The notes beneath the pieces were generated by a model, which was not told the origin of the DNA, did not search any database, and saw only the letters and a list, made by a program, of their open reading frames with translations. Shown here in pieces: positions 37,201-50,400 of a stretch of DNA of 64,000 bases. The stretch lies in assembly GCA_012295275.1 (NCBI GenBank), contig CM022671.1, forward strand, positions 15,507,956 through 15,571,955, in the 5' to 3' direction. The stretch's first letter is position 1; each line of letters opens with the position of its first letter. The position numbers and the translations under genes are program-made. Source of the stretch: Chrysomallon squamiferum (lineage: Eukaryota; Mollusca; Gastropoda; Neomphalida; Peltospiridae).

Positions 37201-40143
37201 TATCCACATGACACTCTAAACCACCTTTAAAAAGAGAAAAAAAACAACAACAGCTGGAAAAAAGGACAACTTAGATTAAGCTCATTTTGTGGAAATAACA
37301 AGAAATTTATATAAGTATCCATTTGTCATTCAGTTTCTTTCACATTTATGATTTACTAAAATAATCTGATAGAGCTAATGTTACTAATAATTTATAAAAA
37401 TCTAAAAAGATTTCATAATTATATTTTTTAGTATTTCATGAACTAAAAAGAGGATATTAATAAGTAAAGAATTATTATTTTAAAATAAATGTTTTTTTTG
37501 TTGTTTTTTTACCTGTGTATAAATATTGTAGTACAGTCTGAAATGCTGATGGATAAAGCTGAAATTTCAACAGAAAAATAAAGTTACAATGAAAAACATT
37601 AACACTTTCAATAACCAAATTCTCAAATAGTTTTCAAATTAACTTGTTAAATAACAAATGATCAGATCTCAAAATAAGATTTAAAAAAAAAAAAATAAAA
37701 AAATAAAATCAACTCTAGGACTTTTAGAAAATATTATAACCCTTCAAAATGTTAATTATTTAAATGTTATGAAAGTTTCTGTCATGTTACCAGTTCACGT
37801 TTCAAGCTGATCTCTGTCCGATCCTTCCAGCGAGTTTTGAACTGCTGAGTCAGGTAGGAACTCCGAGCACACAGAACACACCGGTGCACAGGAATTCTTT
37901 CTCCATGAACCAAGAACACAAAATCAGCATAGTCAGCATTTTCAAACATTCTAAACCAAAAAAAACACACAAAAACAATATTTTAATAATTTAATACCTT
38001 ATGATTGTGTTGTGATGGGAATAAAAAGGTTTGTAGTGTTTTTAAAAATAAGTGGCCTTTGCCAGTATTTAATAATTTAATAACTTATAATTGTATTCTG
38101 GTGGGAATAAAAGTTTGTAGTGTTTTTAAGGAAGTGGCCTTTGAGCATGTGACTGAAATATGTGTACTAATTTTATCATTTCAAGAATTAAAACTGTTTT
38201 ATAGTGAAGTAAAAATACAGCTTAAAATTTTTTTTTTTTTTTTTAAACTTTAAATGTCATGGTGTACGTATGTGAAAGGAAATTGGCAACACTTCAAACA
38301 GACCACTTTAATATGATTTGTTATTTTACGTTTTAATATTTACTCATTAAATATGCATCTAAACTTGATTGTAAACAGGGATTCAAAAACATGTCACACT
38401 GCTTTTCAAAACACATGTATTCTTTACAAATTGTTTAGTACTTATTCTTTGGCTTACTTTCTTAGGAATTCCTCATACAAACTCCTCCTTAGAGTTCTTG
38501 ATGAAATAACACAAAAATTCTTCAACATTTTCTTGATTTCATCTGTAAGAGCCCCATATAGACAACGTTCCCCATCAAATGTATTTGCTTCACATTTGGC
38601 TCCTGTTTATATTATAATGTAATTTTTTTTAAATCAATGGGTAACACAAAATATGTTTATATTTCAACTACCTTATATATACATGTAATTTTATTAAAAA
38701 AAAAAAATTTAGCTTTTATATTACAGGAGTATTTCTGCCATAGTTTTATAATAAACACTCAACTGATTTCTTTGATAGGCCTATTACTCAAAAAGACTAA
38801 AATCTAGAAAATGATATTTTAATCATACTTAAATGTCAGTTATGTGCAATATAAAATGATACTGAATAAAAATACCCTTCAATAAACAAATCTATGTGTA
38901 CATCTGTACTACAAAATCATAGCTATCAGTCATTTATGTACAGTAGAATAAAAATTACAATAGATTTATATAAAAAAGGAAAGACAAACCGTGTTCAAGT
39001 AAGAACTGTACTATTTCTTTGTGTCCACATAAACATGCATAGTATCTGAAAGTCAAATAGAAAATTGTGTAATATTCATGATAATGTAATTCTCCTTTAT
39101 AAAGTTAATATAATGTAATTATTATTATTAAAAATGCATGTTATATGAGGAGTTGTTGTCAGAAATACTATATAGATAGATATATATATATATATATAAA
39201 GAATGATAGAAAAAGATCAGGACAGTGTTTCTTACAAGATTTTGATGTCAGAAATACTATTAGAAAGTGGGAAAATAAATAAATAAATATATATGCACAG
39301 AAAGGAAGGATAATACTTTTAATTAAATCATCATAATAATTTATACAAGTATTATCAGATGACTGTAATAGCAGTAAATAAAGGTATATAGAATATAAAT
39401 TGTCTAATAACTCTGGTAATAACACAAGTAATAAAATAATAATAATTTAAGGATGTATATGATCTAATAACAAAAATAATAAAATAATAATAATTTAAAC
39501 ATATATACATAGAGAGAGAGATAGATAGATAGATAAATTGACAGACAGATGTATTTGTCAAACTAACAATGGTGTGCTGTCCCATTTGTCTCTGCAGTTA
39601 ATTTCAACTTCTCGTTCTTCAACCAGAAATCTGCAAAAATCATGTTTGAAGAACTTTAATGCAGAATAAAAAGTTCACAGCAATCATTCTGGAAATGAAT
39701 CTGTATACTATATTAATATATATTATTTATTATCATCATCATTTGCTTATAATTTATATATTAAAAACTTTAAAAAAAAATCCAGGTTGTCTATTTTGAC
39801 CAATAAAATACCTGCTATAAGTTTGACGTTTTCGATAATAAATAGATAAGTACATAACTATAATTTATAATAGTAAGTTAAATAACGTGAATAAATCCGA
39901 AAAATCGAAGAGTTTTATCAGTTAGAAAATTCGTGGTTATAAGGTGTTAGAGTGATAGCAACGTTCGGATGAAAGATAGCAAATATTCAGATTCATTTGG
40001 GCTGATCTGGGTGTAACCTTCAGAGTGCTATAGTTTTATAACTGAATTACTGATTAAGCTATTTAAAGAAATAACATTGTTACCTACTTTACTTTATCAA
40101 AATTTCCAATCTTGCAACTAGAAAAAAAATCGTGAAGTGCCAT
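34211..40143 (-). CDS. ABTB1: Ankyrin repeat and BTB/POZ domain protein 1 (ABTB1/BPOZ)
   Basis: Twelve exons: 40088-40143, 39568-39630, 38990-39045, 38458-38602, 37791-37950, 37513-37558, 37108-37224, 36543-36667, 35975-36067, 35380-35538, 34704-34904 and 34211-34417. All phases match and give 475 aa (human protein 478 aa, from memory). ABTB1 is a cytoplasmic protein linked to PTEN signalling and to CUL3-type ubiquitin ligase adaptors. Ankyrin repeats fill residues about 1-75 (DKWDSTPLYYACLCGHKE); a short linker follows (CEANTFDGERCLYGALTDEI). BTB domain 1 begins near residue 108 (DYADFVFLVHGERIPVHRCV), BTB domain 2 near residue 270 (PDVCFSVEGHTFMCHKVFFC), and a helical C-terminal region contains DIYLLPGLKRLC and IQTYSDIEEANDRL. 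The start is the first ATG, giving MALHDFFSSCK like other family members. Several introns contain local duplications. Confidence 0.96.
34990..35240. repeat. Diverged direct duplication in ABTB1 intron 10
   Basis: Two segments about 145 bp apart share GGTTACTG, then TTATCCTG, then GAAGGCCA and a GAG..GC..AGCTGCA ending. The first copy is at about 34994-35072 and the second at about 35150-35232. They are clearly related but diverged. Confidence 0.5.
37981..38145. repeat. Tandem duplication of about 82 bp in ABTB1 intron 4
   Basis: Two adjacent copies, about 37981-38062 and 38063-38145, share TTTAATAATTTAATA, a GGGAATAAAA block and TTTGTAGTGTTTTTAA followed by AAGTGGCCTTTG. They differ by scattered substitutions and small indels. 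Confidence 0.75.
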
Positions 40144-41692
40144 ATTAAACTTTTGCTGCCGTAATGTAAAGTTTATTGTTGACTGTCTAACTGGCTGTCA
40201 GAATCGAAATAAGTCTTGTTTACAAACAAGCGCTGCTCATAAACAGTTATGTCAGTGCAAGAAACTCTGTCAGTGTAAACGAGCTATTTACGGTCCCGCA
40301 CTAAGCTTTCGTTTGAGTCGTTTTTTCCTTCAATAACAATGCGTGCACCACAACTTCGAATAAATAGCGCCACGTAACATTTATGAATAGTTATTTGTAG
40401 TTATTTATTTCAGTATAGTCTTTATTTCTCAACATTAATAAAAACGTTTAACATTATTAAAATAATAATTTGGATCTGCAATGGGCCTATGTGGTTATTA
40501 TCACAAGTTCTTGTATTGGTGGACTGACCCACATCCGTTGACCTTTACTTTTTTGACTTGGTAGGGTGTACTGTGCTATCTTAGGATAATTACCACAATT
40601 TTTCGTACTGGTTACAGAAAAAAATAGTTTTACATTATGATCCATGGTTATATTATTTAACATCTTTATGGATGTACAGATTTCAACAACCATAATATAT
40701 GCCTCTTCTGGGCCGACGCATTAAACTAAACGAGTCATCAGATTCTACATTCAATGCTTTTGCAAACAGTCTACGTCAGTGTCTTTTACTCTGACCTGAA
40801 CTCAGCGCTTTTCGACCAAACAGGCCCATTTATATTGCACCAATTGCACTTCTGCGTCAGTGTTGCCACCACGACGAAAAACGATTGTGACGTAACACTT
40901 TTCGCTAGCAGTAGAGGAATATTTTTATAGAATTAATCATCGAATATTCAGTTAGACTGAATTTGCGATATTAATATTCTTTGTCAAGTATAAAGGAAAA
41001 TATTTTACAAACGATTTTCCTTTTTATTTTAGAAACGAAAAATCATTTTATTCTGGAAAAATATTTCTGAACGATACTTAAGAAAGAGCAGATGCTTTCA
41101 AACGAAACATCTTTTCAAAGGACAAATTTTTATTAAAGCCAAATATTTTACCAGAGAGGAATAATTCTTTATAAAAATCATAAATAATTTCGCTACCTTT
41201 CTGAAATAATTTGATATAGCTGAAATCGAATGATAATTTAGAACGAAAGATCCTTTACAAAAGACCAAAGATAATCATTTATAAAAAATAGATATTTTAT
41301 ACAGAGGAATAATTCTCTACAGACCAAATATTTTTTACAAAGGAGTTTATAAAGGAAAAGATTTCTATAAAGAAATAATAAAATTGCTGATGAAAGCAAT
41401 TAAAAAAGAATACAATATTCAACAGAATGACGAAATGAAGAACAAACTTTGTGACTTAAAACACAGAAATGGAAATGTCTTTCATATGTTAAATATAAAA
41501 TAATTTAAGAAGTCTCGGTTAAATAGCACAGAAAACAGAAAAAGTGAACACACGGAGAAATGTACTGACCAGACTTGAAGTAAGAAAGAAAACAGCCTCG
41601 CTCTGCAAGTCAGCGAGATCGATGTTGTCTGAACAAAAAGAAACCAAAACAGAACGTTTAATACATTTTTCTTATCGTAGAGCGGATTATTA

Positions 41693-41728
<36 letters not shown>

Positions 41729-41778
41729 CGTTTTCTATATTTATTAACATTAGTTATTTGCGATGACGGTTAAAAAAC

Positions 41779-41812
<34 letters not shown>

Positions 41813-42036
41813 AAAAACAAGAAAAGAAAAGAAAAGAAGAGAAAAATTCGTGTGGTAGTGGTGGAAGTGTATGTATATTTGTGTGATATATCCTGCTCAG
41901 TATTTCATTCAAACATATGCGAGGGTGTGTGCCTATGACGTAAGTCATGCCTATCAACATACTTTGAAGGTAATTATAAGAAGTCTTAACGCTGTAGTGG
42001 TACTTCGTAGTAGCCTACTTCATATTTATAACGTGA

Positions 42037-42071
<35 letters not shown>

Positions 42072-42380
42072 TAAGAAAGAAAATAAGAAAGAATACAATT
42101 GTTTCGAACATATTAAAATAAATATGGGAAGAAATAAAACGTTATATTAAGTGATGTAATATATCAATACAAACTATATCAATAATTTTATTATGTTTCA
42201 ACTGTGTCTCATAATATGTATGCTCTTTTTTGTATTCAGAATGGCAGTGTCTTCTTATCATCATTACATACAGTTTTTTTTTAATTTCGCTAATAATGAG
42301 ATTGAAAATGCCGACATCAGACTAAGTCTACGCAAAACATAAAAACAGTAATGCTATTAAAATAAATAAATAAATAAATA

Positions 42381-42411
<31 letters not shown>

Positions 42412-42846
42412 AATAAAAATGCATAACTATCCCAACAATATATAATTGCAAAGTGGACTTAACAAAAAAGAGCAACAACAACATCAACAAAATGAACAAG
42501 AATCCAAAATAAAATGAAATAACTGCATTATTTCTAATTTTGAAATGAATATGATGAATTAAACACTTATCTGTATTTATAATATATCTTGGTCAAGCAG
42601 TATTTAAAGTCTTGGAATGCGCTTCTCTTACAGACGACTGTAATATCCAGAATTCATATTCTAAAAGTTTTATAGCTGAATAAGAAACAATATTTACTGA
42701 ACATATTTGTTATTATTATAACTAGAAATAAAATTCATGCTACTGTCTCTAAAGATTATTATTACACAGAAAAAGTTATATATTCATCATCATTATCATT
42801 ATTATTACTACTATGTATATATATATATACACACACACAAATATAT

Positions 42847-42880
<34 letters not shown>

Positions 42881-43383
42881 CTAGAACTTATTGTACAGAA
42901 AATTAATGATTCACTGAAAACTAATTTATAAAATACTGAAAAGAAAGGAACATAACTCTATATCAAATGTCGACATTTAATCCCCAAGTTTGAATTGTCA
43001 ACTGTCATTGATCAAAGAAAATACTTGGCGAGTATAATCAACACATGGTTAAAAATTACCTTTTTGAAATAGAAAATGTCATCTGACTAAATTTATGTTT
43101 ATTTCATTTGAAAAGTAATTGGTATCTCGGGATTCATGACGTGTTTTTTCCCAGTGACCCGTTATATTAACTTGAAGTCATTATATAAACACCGTTAATT
43201 TGTCATAGCCGTTTTCCCTGAAGAATAATTAATTATTCTGTAAACTGGTTTCTTTATATTTTTTTTTTTAAAAGTGTAAAAAAAAAAAAAATATATATTT
43301 TTTGGTTGTTTTAGTTAAAAATATCAAAATTTTAAAAAGTAAAAATAACAATAAATAATAGAAATAAGTAATAATTTTAAAAA

Positions 43384-43430
<47 letters not shown>

Positions 43431-43783
43431 GAAATAAAGAAATAAAGAAATAAAGAAACAATTAAATTAAAATAAAAGAAAGAAAGAAAAAGATGAAGAA
43501 AAATAGGAAAAATAGAAAATGATAAAATGAAAAATATCCTACAAACAACACAAATAGAACAAAAAGAACAATAACAACAACAACAAAAGAAAAAAATACA
43601 GAAAGAAAAGATCAAAGAGAAGGTGAAATTGTTTCTATTTAAAAAGATAGGTGGTCTTTCACGACATTAAATATACAGAACATTCAGATACCCAAACGCG
43701 TGTTCACAAGACGTAATCTCTAGAAATCCGTAAAACACTGAAACATCTACAGTGAAACAAAAATCTAAAATATTCAAAACGAG
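40144..43783. other. ABTB1 upstream region and repeat-rich DNA
   Basis: The ABTB1 promoter should lie in the GC-richer first 250 bp. Further on there are poly-T (41698-41726), poly-A (41776-41806 and 42040-42069), (AAAT)n (42361-42418), poly-T (42849-42880) and (TAA)n (43386-43428) tracts. An exon-like minus-strand segment at about 41579-41634 is treated under findings. No gene I can support. Confidence 0.45.
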
Positions 43784-44080
43784 TCATGGGCAAACTGCGG
43801 CCAACGCTGCTTTCTGAGTGGCCCGCCTAATTTCACAAGGAAAATAACAATTCAAATTATATAAAATGAATCTATTTTGCATCTACTAATGTACTAAAAC
43901 ACATGTAATTTTTGTTTATTATAACAGTTTCTGAAGTTAAATGAAAATGAAAAATTTCTTTAAATAAATTCTACGTAAAAAACACAAAATCGCCTAAATT
44001 AATACTTGCGGTCTGCCTGAGTATGAGCCATGTCTCATGTGGCCCGCTTCTCGAAAAAAGTTGTTCTAAACTGTCCCCAT
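43784..44080. mobile_element. Possible hAT-type non-autonomous element remnant
   Basis: The left end reads GGGCAAACTGCGGCC and is followed by GTGGCCCGCC; the right end contains GTGGCCCGCTTCTCGAAAAA and AGTTGTTCTAAACTGTCCCC. Ends with GGGCAAACTGCGGCCC and tgtGGCCCGC...AAAAAGTTG are a familiar signature of hAT (Charlie-like) elements. The interior is AT-rich and has no coding capacity. The copy is diverged and no clear 8 bp target duplication was found, so the assignment rests on end motifs. Confidence 0.45.
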
Positions 44081-46309
44081 ACAGAACACATCTAGAGTTA
44101 ACATAGAATAACAGCAGAGCCGCTATTTAACAAAATTATTTGTTTATTTCATCATCATTATTACTATTAATTTCATTTATTTTTATCATTAACATTATTG
44201 GGTTTTTAAAATTTTAATATTTATTATTTATTTTATTATTATAAATTTCGAAAATTAACGGTAAGTAAACCATATTTCTTTCTTCATTTAACAAACTCAA
44301 TTATTTCATAAAGAAAGATACCTTTTTGTTTCCGTTCGCACCTGAGGTTCGGACAGAAGTAATTAACGACGATACCTGCAGCTAGTTTAATAATCACCGA
44401 TGTCTTAGCAGGAGCAGAGCGAGGCGAGAAAAACTTTCGCCTTTGTCTCACCTCGGGCCAGGATGTCTGAAAGTTGAAATATTAGACGTTTTAAATGCTA
44501 AGTTATCTGATGGAGCTGCCTGGAAAAGAGACAGACAAATACGATGAGCCAAGCCGCCAGTGAATTGCTGTTTCCTCTATCAACACTCCGACAAATCGTT
44601 TCGTAATTAATTTTCGTCTGTGATTATTATTCACTGGTTCAAGCGAACCGACGACTTACGTTAAGTTTTAACCAACGATTTTGGAAGAAGAAAAATACAA
44701 AACTGAAGATTTTCGTTTATGTTTTTTTTTTAATTACTCGGAATAACAGAACAAATTGAAGTCTAATTATCATTATGCATTTTTCAACTGCTTTCAGTAA
44801 TTAAACTAATCCTTAATAATTTACAAGTTAAAAAGCAGTCTACTTTATTTTTGTTTTCGTTTGTTTTATGCTTTGTTATTTCACATTATTTTCAAAAGCG
44901 TAGGGTATCTGTAATCGAGGAGGTGACTCACTGTTTTCTGCCTGAGATACTTAACACACACACACACGCCTTGGCGATTCCACTGAATGAACCTCTTATC
45001 CAAATTACAAACACACGGATAAAAAACGGTGTATTTTATCTCTTCGCGCAAATCAACTTGAAGGAAATAAAACAGTCCAGCATTTTTCTGTCTTTCGTAC
45101 GGTTAGTAACCTTTATTTACAATGCTAGTGAGCAGGAAACATTAATTTAATCCGTGAAAATATTCCAGAAGAATACACATACTATCGATTTGAGAGGAAA
45201 ACTTTAAAAAAAAGAAAAAAGTAAATAAAACAAACGCAAAAAAGTAAATAAATAAAAATAAAGTAAAATAATATAAAAAGGGTCACAAATAAATTTAAAA
45301 AAAAAAAAAGAGAAAAAGAAAGAAAGAAAAGAAAAGAAGAGAAAAACAGTCTCGTAAAGGAATAAGTGAGAGACTAAATATTTAAAAAAAAAAAAAAAAA
45401 TGAAGACAGAAAAAATTCCGGTGAAGGTGTTTACAAAAATAAGATCAAATAGGAGGTAAACTTTGTCATCGAAGATAAACAATTCGGTGTTTAATGTAGG
45501 ATTAGAACAATATAAGTATTAAAATATTTAGTCCTTAATTCTTCACCACAGCAATATTGCCTCCCTTTTTTTTTTTTTTTTTTTTTGTATACATATGTAT
45601 GTCTGCATATATGTGCGTGTTGGTGCATATACACGTGCCTGTTTTTATACGACTGTAAATGTTATAGAAGTTGTTATAATACTATCAAGCATGGAGATAT
45701 CGTTTTAATATCCACCATTTTAATTTTTTTTTTTTTTTTTTTTTTTTTGATTCTCTTTACAAATATTTTCTTTTCGTCCAATTTCTATCTTTCCGTTTTT
45801 TTTTCCATCTTCTTCATATTGTGGCTCTTATTAGACAGAATCGTGACTGTCTGGGAAACGACAACACTCTCGATGTCACATAAACAGCACGACAGCAGCC
45901 TAAAAAATACGAATTATATTTTGACAAATTAGAAAAAATACCCCAGCAACAAACAAACGGAGAGGTAAGAACCAAAAACAAATAGAAAGCAAGAAAAAAA
46001 TATCGAGAAAAAACCCCTCCTGACTACATTTTTCATTACATAGTACAATTGTTGTCAAAATCCTGTATTAGATATCAGACATGACCATTCTGAATCCAAT
46101 TTCCTTTCATCTTTGTACTTGAGGCCGATAAATTTTTTTTTTAACTCCCTGCCAATTCATTTTTGTTAAAAACAATCTACAGTTTTATCACGCCGCTGAA
46201 ATTTCAAGGAAATTTGATGCAGCAGGATAATAAAATCAATAATGTTTGACATTTACAAATCAACAGTTTGTTAATTTGGAAAGTGTATGCCGTAAGATAT
46301 TTAAATAAA

Positions 46310-46364
46310 ATAAAAATGTGTCAAAGAAATAATAGTAATAACAAAAATAAAAATTAAAACAAAA

Positions 46365-46418
<54 letters not shown>

Positions 46419-46482
46419 AATTAAATAAAATTAAAAAAAAAAATGTATAAAAAAAAAAAAATAAAATAAATAAAAAAAAAAA

Positions 46483-46517
<35 letters not shown>

Positions 46518-46690
46518 AATAAAAAAAAATAAAATAATTAAAACTATTTTAAAAAATGATGGTAATAATAATAATAAAAAAAAAAAAAAATAAAAAAAAA
46601 ATAAATAATTAATTAAAATGACAAAATAATATAAAAAAAAAAAAAACAAACAAAAAATAAATAAGATATTTTTTTTTTTTTTTTTTTTTT
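46310..46690. repeat. (AAAT)n and A-rich low-complexity block
   Basis: Nearly 400 bp of AAAT units and A-runs, ending in a poly-T tract at about 46671-46691. Open frames here are artefacts. Confidence 0.9.
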
Positions 46691-47238
46691 TAAAAAAGAT
46701 ACTCCACCAACAGATAATATTCATTAACATTGTACAGCACTGCAATAAACTTCACTTGTCACAGTGTGTCAGTCAGAAAGGAGACACTGAAGAGTTTGAA
46801 CGAAACTGGGAGCTGCTGAGACAGTTCAGCTAGAAACAGAGATCTAAGTGAACGGCTGTTAGCGGTCTGGTGTATCATCCTTGAAATCGCGCTGTGGAAA
46901 CTCACTTCTGCCAGTCGCATCACACCACTCCTGTCTACTGAAGAAAGATAAATAAAAACGAAACGGCAGTCAAGGCGGCTCATTATTTCCATATCTACAA
47001 TATGAAATTATGTAATTTTATTTCGGTTCCAGTTCCATTTATCACATTCGTTTTTAGATTATCTAGCTGTGAAATATTCAGAAGAATTTAAAAAATCATC
47101 ATTAATTTCTTAGAATATACATATAATGGAAGAGTGTAATTCTTGCTTCAAAATGAGACAAGCAGACAAGCAGGTTTGTTTTTTTTAATTCGAAAGATAT
47201 ACTTTTTTTATATATATAGCAGAAAAGTTAAGGGAGAC

Positions 47239-47318
47239 CACAGACACACACACACACACACGCACCCAGAGACACACACTAAAATATTTACATATACATG
47301 CACACACAGAGATACATG

Positions 47319-47356
<38 letters not shown>

Positions 47357-47382
47357 CGTACGTACGTACATACATACATATA

Positions 47383-47443
<61 letters not shown>
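47239..47443. repeat. Compound CA/TA/TACG/CA microsatellite
   Basis: CA repeats, then mixed TACA/TA units, a TACG triplet of tetramers and a long terminal CA run (about 47390-47443). Confidence 0.9.
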
Positions 47444-47447
<4 letters not shown>

Positions 47448-50400
47448 TATAAGTTTGACCGAAAATCTACTGTGAAATGGAAGACACAAAATTAATTTAC
47501 TGTTTAAGTCAGTTTCAAAATACATTTTTATAATTCTTGTATAAAGTGTCGGCGATTTGAAATTAAATGTTCGGTTTAAATGTTTATCAAGATCAAATTA
47601 AGGTACATTTCTGGTCAGAGCGAGTTCACGTGTATTTGAGTGGCTGATTTTTAACGTGATAGCCCGAGTATCGTTGGACACTGTACACGAAGAAAGCCGA
47701 TACAGATATTGACAGTTATGTCACATTATGTAATCAGTCACAGAAATAAACATCCGCTGAAGGAAATAATAATAACAATACATTTCCATTACCTGCTTTA
47801 AAAACATACGTTTTTGTTGTTTATAGTTTCAACGACAGCTTGTGGACAGAAGCTGAACGTTTATACAGTCTTTTCAGAACTGCCAATTGTCACTAGTACA
47901 TCTACGTTTTTTTAAAATCAAATAACGAACCGTTCAGCGTGAAATCGTAAAAGGAGTTTCATTATGCTGACAAAAGTCTTGAACGAAGAAGCACGCTTAA
48001 GAGCAATTTAAGTTCATCGTTCATTTCAACAGCATTTTACACGCTTTGTTTTGTTATTTTTCTTTTTACAGCTGTTTAAATACAAAATAAAAATTACTTT
48101 ACATAACATCTGTTTCTGTTTAGATTCTAGAATTTTTTTTTTTTTTTTACTTAAAAGGTTCTTCAGCAAGTGACATACATACATTTGAACTCTGGAGTAC
48201 TAAAGGACTTAACATACAGAATAAAAACTGAGCAGCTAGTTGTCTTTAGTACAAATGCATTCAAAATCAAGAACAAATTAATCCAAAGGAAAAAAGAAAA
48301 AAAAAAGGAAAGAAGAAAGTATTGCGAATAATACGCTGTATTGATAATAGTGATAACTACTGTTTTAGGTAGATTACGAATGCATCATGCTGTTATCATT
48401 TGTCTACAACTCGTTGTATTAATATTTTTCTCTCCTGTAAAACGTCTAAACATTCAAATGATAAAAACAAAGGTACGAATGAAAATTTAATATTGTGTGA
48501 GTATTTTTCAAATGATGACAGCAAGCTGTTTCTCAGTATCAGTCAAACTGGGCCTACTTTTCTCATTTAGCAGACTCTGAAGTGTCTGAAATGACGTTCA
48601 GTATTAATGTACAAAATTACTGAGAAATTCAGCAATTGTTTATAAATTAAACAATTTTCTATACTAATTAAATTTTTACGACAACAAACAATTACTTTTA
48701 TTACTATTATTACCATTATTTCTGCTACTACTACTACATTTTCTGCAACAACAATAAAAACAACTACTACTACTACTTCTGCTGTCACTACAATTACATC
48801 AAAAGTTACTACTACTACTATTACTACGACTACTGCTGCAACTAATATTACAAGTAATATTATTTAATCAGCTGCTGTATCTATTTTAAATATGTTTTTC
48901 ATTGTGAGTACATAAAAACCCCAGAACAAACAAAACTAATAAATGAGTTAAGAGTTTCAAAGCGTAATGACGTATAAGATATAAGTATTTCCTTTTTTAA
49001 ACTTAATATAAATTAACTCTCTCTCATTTTTTTTATTTTTTTTTTTATTATTTTTTTTTTTTCCCCCAATAAACTGAATCTCTTGTTCTGTAGCAAATGT
49101 TTAGTTCTCTTTGGAAAACTAATTATTTTTAATATAAGTAAAGATTTTATTATTTTTTTATATTTTATTTGTTTTTTCTTCTCTTCCTCTGATCTTGTTT
49201 ATTCATTCTTTTTGAAACAAACACAGAAATAAATGTTATAAATAGGTTCAGAAAGTAGCCATAATTTGTGCAATTAGCTTTTAAGAAACACGATTTTTAA
49301 ATCTATATGTGTAAGAAGGATTATAATGACATCACTAATTACGTCAAGTCGTTGACAGATGATTTTCGAAATTAGATGATACAGGCTAAAGCCTTATCTA
49401 AGCATGATTTAACGATAGATTTTTAATTTAACGTAAATAATCTAAAGAACAGATTTAATCAATTAAATTCGTAAATGATATTTTTTACTGATTATGAATA
49501 CAAATGTCGATTTATCATTTACAAAGAACAACATTAAAAAGTAAAATAAGTAAGCTAGTAAAGATTTAATAGTTAAAAAATTTGTGTACACAAAGTAATA
49601 CGTTACTTTTATTATCTTTTTTGTTCTGTCTTTCATTCTTTATTTCTTTTGTATTCTTCTTTTTTTTTTTTTTACCTTTTTTTCCCCCTTATTTGGTTTG
49701 TTGTTCAGAATTGCTAGTTAGTATGTGAACTCTGTAATTGGATGTTATTTTTTATTCACAGGAATAACATATCTGTACTTGAGAAATTCGTAACAGAAAC
49801 TAGAGGATGAATGTGTAAGTGTCTGTTAATTAAACCAGATATAAATCATAATTGTATTTCACTAACAGTATCATGTGTGATTTAAATTTTTTTTAAAAAA
49901 TTTTATTGTTTTTGTTTTTGTTGTAGTTGAAAATCTTTATTATAATAAATACAGTTTAGCCACATCGCCTGCTGTATGAATGAACTGGTACTATAAGAAA
50001 TAACAAAACTGAATATTTTTAACTTTTGATAATAGAACAGCACAGTTATTTTTAAGACGATTTTTGGACACTTTTTGACATGCAGATTTCCATTTTTGTA
50101 TTAAAATACAGAACTGCATGGATTGAAACTTGATTTCGACTTAAATGTGTTTTCAGATCCACGTTATACTTGAATAAACTGATATATTACATTAGTTTAG
50201 ATAACGTATTAACACAAAATTAAAAGCATTTATCTTGCAGTAATAAATCACTTGATTAACGACAAATGTCATGATTTCATTTCCTTAAGCAGCGTAACTA
50301 CATTACACAGAAATACTCAACAATATTTACAGATAAATGAATGTACCTGTGAATAATACAATTAACTCATTACACAGGATTAAATGTTTGCAACAATACT

